Translations under genes and position numbers: made by a program | Shown: positions 54,837 to 64,000 of the stretch, piece after piece | How the letters are laid out: each line of letters starts with the position of its first letter | How positions within the stretch are numbered: the first letter of the stretch is position 1 | The notes under the pieces: generated by a model | The model's input: only the letters and a program-made list of their open reading frames with translations | Told to the model about the DNA's origin: nothing | Databases searched by the model: none | Assembly: GCA_027919835.1 (NCBI GenBank) | Contig: JANVFP010000038.1 | Coordinates: forward strand, 62,001-126,000 | From: Lentinula raphanica | Lineage: Eukaryota > Basidiomycota > Agaricomycetes > Agaricales > Omphalotaceae | Reading direction: 5' to 3' | DNA: 64,000 nt

Positions 54837-56729
54837 CTACTTCAAAGCCTTTCTCATTTTCTGTAAACACTCATCGCATTAGTCTCCACCGAAAGAATAT
54901 CACATATATGAACTCACCTCTTCCATCACATCAATATCCTCCGTCTCAATCCTGATGATCTTTTTCCCAGTCTGCTCCTCAATCTGTTGCATCTGCTGCC
55001 ATGTCTTCCTATCGTGAACGAAATTGACGGAGATCCCCTTTCGTCCAAACCGACCCGTACGTCCGATACGATGGATATATGTCTCAATGTCAGGCCGAAC
55101 ATCATCCGCGCGTGAGTTACTTCGCTCGTTCATGAGGGGAAGATCGTAATTGACGACCATGTTGACTTGTAGGATGTCGATACCTCGGGCGATAACGTTG
55201 GTCGTGATGAGCACCTAGATTTCGTGTTATTAAGGAGAATGTCGCTGGATATAACATGTAAGATACCTTTTCTTTACCCTCCCTAAACCTATCGATGATC
55301 TGGTCACGCTCATTTGCATCTTTAGCTCCATGTAACGACGCGACATGATGACCCTCCGCTGTCATCCTTGCACTAATCCGATCCGCCGTATGACGGTGTT
55401 GGCAGAAGATGATGCTTTGTCCGATGGTAAGAAGGGTATAAAGCGTAACGAGAATATCGTATTTATGTTCTTCGTCTCTACAGTCCATATAGAACTGTCG
55501 GATAGAGTCGACACTGAGTTCTTCTCGTTGAAGTTCGATCTTGTTAGCGTTTGGAGCAAATTTGGATGCGAACGCGCGAACGTGGTCAGGGAAAGTGGCG
55601 GAAAAGAGGATGATTTGAACTTGATTCTTTGGGAGTAAGCTTTGGTAGAAAACGTCAGCTGGAATCTAAAAGTCAGGGACTGACGCGCACTTTTTTACTC
55701 GTAGAGTTTGGTCCCCCAACCCATCCTGAGCAAGCATGTTGTCTGCCTCATCCAGGACAAACACCCGTACACCGCTCGGATCTATCACCTTTCTCCGCAG
55801 GAGGTCGATCATCGTTCCTGGTGTGCCGACAACGATATGTGCGGTAATCCTAGTGGCATTTCTCGGTAGATGGTCCTTGATCGCGTATTCCGTTTGCACT
55901 TGAGTAAATTTGCCCATTTCGTTGATCACGGTCATGATCTGTCGTGCGAGTTCACGGGAGGGTGCTAAACATAGAGCCTAGAGTACACTTATGATGGATA
56001 TGAGGGCCCGGGAATATGATTGATACGCACCTGCGGTTTGTTCAACGTGAAATCTACCCGACTGAGCATCGTCAGCACAAAAGCAGCGGTTTTCCCAGTT
56101 CCAGATTGAGACTGTCCAATCATGTTGGTAGGTCTGAGATGGATAAGAGGGTTTTGTGGCGAGGATATGGGCAGTCTGTCTTACGGGTTAGATAGAAGAA
56201 GCGGAAGAGCGCGTTCTTGGATCTTGGATGGTCTGGAAAAACCCATCTCGTATATTCCTTTCAGTAGATCATCGTGACTAACCGATTGAGAACATATCAG
56301 TGGGAGATGACTTGCTGAGTGAATTTTGTAACATACAGGCCGAGCTCATCGAAAGTCTTCACACTGTACAGTGGAGATGAAGAATCTGCTTGTTGATCTG
56401 CCAATGTAACCTGTGGGTTTACGATTAGTATGCGCCAAGGCTGGTTGAAGATCTTCAATCACTCACCGAAACCTCAAAAGTTGAGTTGATCAAATCGGTG
56501 TTGTCAGCTGTATCTTCGTCAGAGAGGGCATTTGAAAGAGCGTAGATATCGTACTCTTCGAAGATGCCTCTGCCGCTTTCTCCTCAACTTCGGCCTTGGG
56601 TTTGGGTTCATCTTTAGCCTCTGGAGTTGCCACTGTGTGTATTGGTCAATACAGATCGTAAAGCATTCGAGAGATTGGAGTCTGAGTACCTGGGTTATAA
56701 AAACCATCTTCATCTTTCTCCATTGGCAT
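54837..56729 (-). CDS. DBP5: ATP-dependent RNA helicase DBP5 (DDX19), 471 aa, 10 exons
   Basis: DEAD-box mRNA-export helicase that acts at the cytoplasmic face of the nuclear pore. Exons 56729-56690, 56632-56555, 56513-56467, 56410-56337, 56277-56185, 56133-56031, 55977-55691, 55639-55267, 55214-54918 and 54860-54837 keep frame throughout. Motifs: Q motif region [21 protein letters not shown] = [11 protein letters not shown], Ia = APSRELARQ, Ib = VVGTPGT, II = [11 protein letters not shown] = LFSATF, IV = [11 protein letters not shown] = [22 protein letters not shown] = [15 protein letters not shown]. The C terminus EEKMRKALK needs the last 24-nt exon. The N-terminal extension ([20 protein letters not shown]) is short and acidic. 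Confidence 0.95.
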
Positions 56730-56977
56730 GATGGTTGAGTCAAAAGAGTGAAACTATAAATTTCTAATCTAATCTAATCAGTTTCCAACGCGCGCGCCTT
56801 TACGACGCGCCTCGTGTTCGCCATCGTTTTCTCTACGTTCCCTTTTGTTCTTGACCTCACACTGGCCGAACCCCAGAACGTTTTGTTCCGATGTACTGCC
56901 TTGATGAAAAGAGGTTTATATGAAAGAAGCACTCAACACTCTTCTTAATCCTATAACTTTTAAGCTTTCCACCCGTC
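56730..56977. promoter_or_regulatory. divergent promoter of DBP5 and the GH16 gene
   Basis: 248 bp between the two start codons, with a TATA-like tatatgaa at 56918 towards the GH16 gene. Inferred only. Confidence 0.4.
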
Positions 56978-58661
56978 ATGCAGCTTCTCCAGATAACATC
57001 CACCTTGACCGTCTTCTGTGGGCTCCTCGTTCTCACTCGCGCTTACGACCTTGTACGAGACTACTCCGGTATAACATTCTTTGACGAGTGGGATTTTTTT
57101 GGGAGTTGGGATAACTTGACGCTCGGTAAGCGCCAGGCTTTCAGTTCCCGGTACTTATTGAAGTTCAATTCGTTATTCTTAGGCGACGTCTACTGGCTCG
57201 ATGAGTCGGATGCGTTCTCTCAAGGTCTCGCTTATGTCAACAGTGCTGGAAACGCTGTGATCAAGGTTGACAATACACACTCGATCCAGTCTCCTCAGAA
57301 AAGGAATTCTGTTCGGATAACGACCAAGGACTCGTATGCAGTGGGAAGTCTTTGGATATTCGACCTCGTCCATGTTCCCTTCGGATGCTCTGTGAGCTAT
57401 CTGCTTCTTCGGCTCATAATTGATGAACCCATACTCCGGAGGATAGGTATGGCCAGCAGTATGGACATTAGGTGGTCCAACATGGCCAGAAGGAGGCGAA
57501 ATTGAGTGAGTGAGCTATCTGTATTTGCATCCGTGACTATACAGAGCTCTTCATAGCGTCCTCGAAGCTATAAACCTCATGCCCAGTAACCAAATGGCGC
57601 TTCATACGACTTCTGGATGTTTCCACAACTACACGCCTCCTAACCAACTAGGAGCGACTCTTGTCACAGACTGCTCTACCGCTGCTGGATGTACAGTTGG
57701 GGAACTTCAGCCGAATAGCTACGGAAGTGGCTTCGCAGCCATGGGCGGAGGGGTTTTCGCTGCGCAATTTGACGTTGCTGGGTCAGTACACAGATAGCAC
57801 TCTCATTAAGTGATATGGATTGACCAACACCATTCTTTGATTAGAATATTGTGCGTGAGACTCACTCAAGTGCCGATACTTGACCAGATTAGCTGACGGA
57901 TGCTTATGACCTGTCCAGTATATGGTTCTGGAGTGTAAGTTTTTTCCATTAGACCTTCCGGCAAATAAGCTCATACTTCTTCCAGCGACCTAACGTTCCC
58001 TCCTCAATAACCCAGTCCAACTCGAGCTCAAGTATCGATATCTCGCAATGGGGGCCTCCTTCTGCAAGCTATCTTGCCGCTAACCAGTGTGACATCACGG
58101 AATACTTCACCCCACAACAGCTTATCATAGATATCACCTTATGCGGAAACTGGTAAGAAAATTTACACCAAAGGAAAGAACGAGTCGTTCCACTTACATA
58201 CACATTGTAAAGGGCTGGACTACCAGAAGTATACTTCCCTGCTTGTGGTGATAAAGGACCAACCGGAATATGCGTAAGCTCAAGGTACTTCCTTCAAGCT
58301 TCGCGCCATCCTGACACATCTTCATCTCCAGTACAACGATAATGTCATCGGAGACGGGTCCAATTATGACGACGCCTATTTTGAGATCCCGTATATTCGT
58401 GCTTACACTACTGGCGGTGTAGTACCCACCCCCACTGCTGCACCGTTTGATATCATCTCCAAAGTCGACATCAGTACATATCCTGGATATGGAAGTGTTA
58501 CTATACCTCTTTCAGCGGTGACCGCATTGGACACAGGCTTGCATTCGAGTCCGATGTTTTACCCCGGAAATGGAGCGTCTGGTAGATATCAAGTGGACTT
58601 CGGTCTCATGATCTGGTGGGTTTTGTCAATTGGAGCGATAATATTCATTAGACTGGCTTGA
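56978..58661 (+). CDS. GH16 family endo-beta-1,3-glucanase-like protein, 406 aa, with 6-nt and 16-nt micro-exons
   Basis: Signal peptide MQLLQITSTLTVFCGLLVLT. Exons 56978-57125, 57183-57391, 57447-57505, 57557-57781, 57845-57850, 57919-57934, 57986-58152, 58213-58273 and 58332-58661; the frame is continuous. GH16 landmarks: GITFFDEWDFFGSWDNLTLG, SVRITTKDSYAVGSLWIFDL, VWPAVWTLGGPTWPEGGEID, VLEAIN (catalytic E-I-D-x-x-E), CDITEYFTPQQLIIDITLCG, W-A-G. The two micro-exons supply the G-I-F-I-W-F-W-S segment (VAGIFIWFWSRPNVPSSI). The end is hydrophobic (LMIWWVLSIGAIIFIRL), suggesting a GPI signal or anchor. Probable role in beta-glucan hydrolysis or remodelling. Confidence 0.9.
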
Positions 58662-59265
58662 ACACTCTCACCGAACGTTGAACACTCGAACAATACTTAT
58701 TTCTCTGAATATACTCTGAAGACGACGTATGCCTTGATGTTATATTTATGACTTATCCGATAGCTCGTATACACTGTACGGGCATTTAGATATTCAGCAT
58801 GTGTAGGGGCTCGATGTAATATTCGTATCATAGAATTTATAAGCTCAGTAGAGCGACGTTTGCTTGCATCATGTCCAAGGACATACCGTTCATCTTCCAA
58901 TTGAACAGACCTTGATAACTCTTTCCGCATACTTTCGCGGTTAATCAAGTATTTTGAGTTTCTATCTATGTCGGATTCGACAAGTTCAATCCTAACATCA
59001 GAAAAGTTGGCTGCAACAATGAGCATTACATGCTCTGTTTTAGGTTGACTCCCAGCTGAACTCCATTGATCCTCAGCTTTATTGATCCTCAGCTTTGCAC
59101 TACGCACTACCTCTTTCTGACAGCGACTAGTTAACGAAAGCTCAACTTGTGCTTAGATCCCGCCAACCAAATGCGGACTTTAGGCGCGTGGCCTGGAAGT
59201 AAAATTACTTCCGGGTTGAAGTCCGCGGGATATGTCGATGCAATAAGATGATAATTGGGTAAATG
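58662..59265. other. intergenic, one unsupported open frame and a hairpin
   Basis: An open frame of 136 codons lies on the minus strand (58697-59107) with no recognisable content and no codon or splice support. A hairpin-forming stretch lies at 59158-59229. Confidence 0.4.
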
Positions 59266-60946
59266 CTACATGATCTCGTACTCAGACTCCTTCTCCAACA
59301 AACCGCGCTCAAGACCCAACGCCGGAGTGGGGATCCCACCCGTCGACTGCAGCTCCCGATTCATCGTCTCCCAACAATCTGTCGTAATCTCTATCTCTTT
59401 CTCCAAGTGGAAAGCGGGTATATGGTCTTCCATAGAGGCAGGCGATGCGATCTCAACCACAAGGAAATACTGCAGCCGGCCAATCTGTCCGACCTGCCAT
59501 GAACAGCCTCTGCCTAGCTCGCCCGCGGATATCCATCCTCGAAGGAGATAAACACCCTCTGAGTACTCGCTACGTGTTTCCAAGTGCCCACTCGTAAGCT
59601 TCCATCGTCTGACAACGGGAGGACCGTAGGCATCAAGCTCTGATGAGGATGAGCTGGCGTCAGAATGCGAGCCGGCGTCGTCGCTGTCGTCTTCTAGGGG
59701 AACAGGTGAGGCACTTCGTGAATGGAGAGGTGTGGAGGTCCGGGAGTTTTTGGGGGACGAAAACCGACTGGGGCTAACTTTAGAACGCGAGAATAGCTTG
59801 CGCAAATGTGATTTAGCAGATCGAACAGTGAGCTGCTTCATGAGAGTGACTGTGATGGTCTTGGCATATAACGAGGCTTGTGCAGGGCTATTGGGAAAAA
59901 CGAGGCTCAGGAAGAACGGTATAGGTTCTCCGGAAGCGAAAGATTGTGGCGCAGGTATTGAGAACTGGGAAAGAAAAACAGTCAGAGGTGTCAACTTGTG
60001 CGAAGATGGAGAACATTGACATACAAAGACAGAATTTTGAAAGTTTTCCAGACCTGTCAAAGGTTGTTTCGAATGTGACGAGGCGGATGACCATCGAGGT
60101 GACAGTGGAAAGGTGTCAACATGTTCCGCGATATTCACGTTTGGGGACTCGAAGTGTGGATCGCGATCTGAAAGAGGCTTTGGAATATCCGCGAGTGGAG
60201 GATCAGACGGACGTGTCTTGGGGAAATACAAGATGGGGATGATTTGTCTTCAATGAGAGGGAAAGTTCAGATCAGTTTTACGGAAACTCATGGAAAACTT
60301 ACGATTCGGTGGGTTCGTGTTTGAATGTCATACGAGTGGCTTGTCTCGTCATTAGGACTTTCAATGAATATGTGATTTCTCCCGTGACACCAAGATGCAA
60401 ACGGTAGAAAGAAGGTGGGGTAAGTGCCGTTACTCCTTGAAGCGTGATTTCTGATGGTATTGGAATAACGAAAGGGTATTCATCTCCTTCAGTTGGATGA
60501 GATGAGAGAGGAAGGGATACAGCATGATGCATGAACAAAGTGTTGCTTCTGGCGACACCACCATCAGCAAGAACAATGGTCGATAAATGCCCCTCGAGCT
60601 GTCACTGCATGAGTAAAGCCAGTAACGTAGAGTAGCATGACTAGCTTACTGTAACGCTGATATCCTCAACGAGTTCAGCATGATGTCCAGTGAGCTTGAT
60701 CGACCCTTCGATCTTATCGTGTAGACCATAAGCAGGCGAGCTCGTCCCCCATAGACGTTTTCCAAGGTCAACGGTCATATGTTTCGTTCGGTAAACCCAG
60801 GTCGGACCATGGGGATCCAGATGTTTGGCATCGAGCGTTATCTCTGTCCTACTAGGGACAGGAGAGTAAGCAGGAGTAGATATAGATGTTGAACCAATGG
60901 TGTCGAAATCAAAGGAATCAGTATCTAGTAGAGGGAAGTTGAGCAT
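59266..60946 (-). CDS. arrestin-like protein, 504 aa, 4 exons
   Basis: Exons 60946-60650, 60598-60303, 60247-60025 and 59964-59266. The arrangement is arrestin-like: N-domain segments YGLHDKIEGSIKLTGHHAEL and VEDISVTLEGHLSTIVLADG, then YPFVIPIPSEITLQGV, PPSFYRLHLGVTGEITYSLK; the C-domain starts FSIPAPQSFASGEPIPFFLS. A Ser-rich insert (SRSKVSPSRFSSPKNSRTST and a following acidic part) is followed by RLQYFLVVEIASPASM. Fungal arrestin-related proteins usually recruit HECT ubiquitin ligases to membrane cargo, but no PPxY motif is evident here, so the partner is open. The start is the first ATG in frame (MLNFPLLDTDSF). Confidence 0.65.
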
Positions 60947-61804
60947 GTTGAGATAGACGAACAAGTTAAGCCATACTTTGCTTTATATATGTTGGCGGAT
61001 GAGGGTTGGGGCGAAAGATGTAAGAACTGTGGCCGAAGTGGTTGCAAGAAATTCCGATTCAAAAAATCAAGCCGGGTTTCGGCACAGCACTGATATGGTA
61101 GTACCCCTATTTGGGCTTGATCGGGTATTATCGGGACCTGATAGATTTTTCTCCGAGTCTGCCTCATTCCTACAGCGAAGTACATACACTGAAGGCTACG
61201 ATACGACTTGTTTTCATCAGGCTCTGGATTGCCTCTGAGATTTGGAGGCCCAAACTGTGTGTAGCCGCAAATCGAGACCACATACATGCGGAACCCTCAT
61301 GTTACTCCAGAGTCCAACTTCAACCAGCACTTGACCAGTCTCAGGCTGGATTCTGAAGCAGCGATTCAGAACTGAGAAAATAGTAAGAGGTCGTCTTCAG
61401 TCTTCTTCCAATTCTGCAGCTCAATCAACCTTTAACGTTTCATATACTATAGATCCAGCCGAGGCTAGACCTTTACCTTAATTCTGAGAAGTGGCAGTGA
61501 GAACAAATCATTCATGTTTTCCGTCAAAGCCGGTGTCCTGGCCTCTCGATGACTGATTCCACAGAGTTGGTGTGTAACACAGAATGAATAGCAAATGAAA
61601 AGGTATTATTGGCTTGGCCTGCTGCTGCATGTTGTCCGCCAGGACCACAGGTCGAAGGTACCGAAGGCAATTCCTACTCTCATTTCGCAAGTAAGCCTTC
61701 CGAACAACTTGTTATATGTACTAAAGCAGACATCGATTCTACGCACCACACCAACGCAACATGTTTCTGTGTCATTTTCCCCGCATCTTCTTCCGACATT
61801 TGAC
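60947..61804. other. intergenic
   Basis: Promoter side of the arrestin-like gene and 3' flank of the next secreted gene. No gene recognised. Confidence 0.5.
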
Positions 61805-63114
61805 TTATGCCACAGACTCAGTGGCACCAGTTGCGGAGATACGAGCAGTAGCATCAGCCTGCGAGGTGCAAGTGATTGACTGTAAACACGATACAAACAA
61901 CAGGTGTTAGCAGTCATCCGTATCAGATTCAAAGATGGAGAACATACAGTTCCAGACTCGTTCACAAGAGGAACAGCAAAACATTGTGTTACCCCAGCAC
62001 ATTGAGTGATCTGAAAGGTTCCCGCGACACATTGCGCAAACCCACCCTGGACACACGCTTGCTCGCCATCAGTGCAGCTAGAGGAGGCGGTGAGACCAGC
62101 GAATTGGCTGTTCAACTTGATAGCATCTTCGCCGTTTTGGAGCTGAAATCTTGAGGCAGACGTGGTGGTATTAGCAGCGCTGGGGACGGCGGCGGGGGCG
62201 GAGGTGGCTGAAACTTCCGTCGCTGGTGCGGCTCCGACGCCAGCGTTGGCTACGGTGGAAGAGGAGGGAGCGGGTGTAGACGGTGCAGCGGTAGAAGCAG
62301 CAGAGACAGATGAATTGCTTTCATTGGCTGCGGTAGTAGTTGTAGCATTAGCCGCACCATTGCCACCACCCTCGCTATGAGCAACAGTTAGGTAACAAAC
62401 ACATCAAGATATTATAAGGAACACACTCACGGAACACCAGGACTCGTGACAAGAGTGTTCAGCTGAACTCCATCTGGCACCGGTGTGTTCAAGGCAGGAC
62501 ATGATCCAGGAGGGTTGACCGCCGAAAGTCCGAGGGGTACGTTCCCTGTTTGATCCCCACTGAATTTTGTAAAATCAGAGCTGGCAAACTGACAGTGGAA
62601 CAATCCGTTGAGCTCGGCGTTCTTCGGAGCAGATTGGCAGTATGGAACCTGAAGATTGTCGGGCTACATGGGAGTCGGGATCATGGTCAGGATCGGAAAT
62701 TGGAAAGAAACATATTTCAGGAGGGAGATTGACGTACAGCGTTACGAGGTTGTTGGACAAAGATCTGAGCCAGACGGATCATTTCAGAATCGTTGTTCAA
62801 AGTCTTTGCAAGGTCAATCATGGAATCAGCCGCATTTTGCTGGTCACAATTACCACCCGCAGCCAAAAGGGTACTGAATGCCGTCTGGGATATTGTGTTA
62901 CATTGCGAGGCGCCCCCTGCTGCCGTCTATGAGGAAACGTATCGTCAGTTTGCAAAGAGAGTCAGACACGGTAGAATCGTAATCGAGGACGTACACAAGC
63001 TGAAACCCAAGCACTGGTCGAATCCGAAATCGTCTGAGAAATCCGTTTCTGGAGGGGAACGGCAGAAACCATCAAGGTAGCAAAGAAAATGATAAAGACG
63101 TTGTTTCGGGCCAT
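61805..63114 (-). CDS. secreted Agaricomycete protein with C-terminal Cys-rich domain, 347 aa, 5 exons
   Basis: Exons 63114-62995, 62926-62738, 62663-62431, 62374-61948 and 61879-61805. Signal peptide MARNNVFIIFFATLMVSAVP. The N-terminal part (TAAGGASQCNTISQTAFSTL, CDQQNAADSMIDLAKTL, QVPYCQSAPKNAELNGLFHC) is followed by a Thr/Ser/Ala-rich linker, likely O-glycosylated, and a C-terminal domain: LNSQFAGLTASSSCTDGEQA, CVQGGFAQCVAGTFQITQCA, CFAVPLVNESGTSITCTSQA, DATARISATGA. That domain (DGEQACV.GGFAQCV) recurs widely in Agaricomycete secreted proteins and resembles small chitin- or carbohydrate-binding modules; the binding role is inference. A TATAAAA box (63258-63264, minus) lies about 145 bp upstream. 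Confidence 0.8.
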
Positions 63115-63257
63115 CGTGAAGGCGAAGAAAAACAGGAGAGATAATACAAATAGAGAGAAAGTATAGAGCTCCGGGCTCTAAGAAAACAAAGGGCAGGAAA
63201 AAAACAGAAGAGAAGAAAAGGAGTGCTGAATGGACAAATCCTGCCACAACGTGGTAG

Positions 63258-63264
63258 TTTTATA
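63258..63264 (-). promoter_or_regulatory. TATA box of the secreted Cys-rich gene
   Basis: TATAAAA on the minus strand about 145 bp before the start codon. Confidence 0.45.
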
Positions 63265-64000
63265 ACAGACCAAAGCGGTTTCGCACTCCATGAAGACTGC
63301 CAGTGGCAGTAGCAACTAAGCTACCCTCTGAGAATATTTGACTTATGGGTAGTGGGGAAAATCATAGGCCGTTGACTCTGTAGTATCCGTATTCACGAGT
63401 TCTCCGAATGGCTGTCAACAAGCTTGTCTAAGTTCGGGCGCAAACATGCCTCTAGCATGAAGACGCGTGGGCCGTGGTCGTCAACTTCTTCAACTATCGT
63501 TGTGAGGTTTCACCCGTTTATCATCGGTGGGACGCCAATGATGTAAGTGTACTGATGAAATCGTCAGTTTCTAGATTCGCCATTGTGAAAGGGATTGCAA
63601 ACCGAAAACGACTTCTAAACCTTCGTCTGAAATGTCCTGTGAAATTACTGCCTCGTGACGGTCGTCAGAGGGAGATGCGAGCTCAAGAAGACCGTGTTAG
63701 ATAGCCGTTGTTGTATCGTGATTCAAACCAATAACCCCGCGATGGAGTAAGGAGTGAACACAAGGGGGGTCGTCCCATACGATCTGCATACCGTTGATCG
63801 TCACCATGCAAGTTTCATATACCTGAGTTTCATTAGATTGAGCAACAGATTCAAATGAGAAGGAATTCAGGATATGAAGAACTGGTACATCTGGATCGCC
63901 AGATAGAATTCAATACGAATCCACCCAGGACGATTAAAACTTGAAGCAGTTCGGACCTCAAGTTTGAAACGATCCAAGTTGACTCTTGGATCAATGATCA
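63265..64000. other. right end of window, no gene recognised
   Basis: A 76-codon frame at 63474-63704 has no recognisable content. Nothing else was seen. Confidence 0.4.

Noticed and set aside
58697..59107. 136-codon minus-strand open frame
   Set aside because: No recognisable domain and no splice or conservation support by eye; left as intergenic.

Overview
The window looks like nuclear DNA of a mushroom-forming basidiomycete (Agaricomycetes). Almost every gene is broken by several short GT-AG introns of about 40-80 nt, two intron-containing tRNA genes are present, and the recognisable proteins are fungal: CHS5/exomer, DBP5, a PCL-type cyclin, a GH16 beta-glucanase-like enzyme, BTB paralogs and an F-box-like protein. 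Exon models were built by hand from reading frame, splice sites and family alignment; the multi-exon models below keep frame throughout unless a frameshift is stated. There is no sign of bacterial, phage or CRISPR sequence.

Layout. 0.2-1.2 kb: a cyclin. 2.3-9.1 kb: three minus-strand tandem copies (A1-A3) of an unrecognised secreted protein, on a repeat unit of about 2.4 kb that also carries scraps of the 3' end of the neighbouring low-complexity gene (9.5-10.7 kb). A1 is open but has a 626-bp MITE-like element in an intron; A2 and A3 are frameshifted. 11.5-20.1 kb: five plus-strand tandem copies (B1-B5) of a second secreted family that shares a module with A. 20.5-22.8 kb: a charged, nuclear-looking protein and another small secreted protein. 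24.8-28.1 kb: tRNA-Lys(CUU), an STK16/ENV7-type kinase and a beta-carbonic anhydrase. 28.7-36.5 kb: a repeat-rich stretch with a third unrecognised family (C), made of a pseudogene split by two foldback elements, a 3' fragment and an intact copy, plus a 20-bp minisatellite and tRNA-Lys(UUU). 37.2-39.8 kb: a disordered nuclear-type protein. 40.4-46.5 kb: three BTB paralogs, a duplicated remnant block and an F-box-like gene. 46.5-63.1 kb: mostly conserved genes (CHS5, a J-domain protein, a GDSL esterase, DBP5, GH16, an arrestin-like protein, a cysteine-containing secreted protein).

Most notable. The A and B families appear to be built from one module of about 150 residues that ends in an (S/T)GE(L/I)R...(K/E)(N/D)GK motif, with a phase-0 intron at the same place. 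A carries two modules and B one. All eight genes have a CCGCTGG-containing element about 70-107 bp upstream of the start codon. Together they form a roughly 18-kb cluster of lineage-expanded secreted proteins for which I can name no known family. Function is unknown; a secreted effector, defence or recognition role is only inference.
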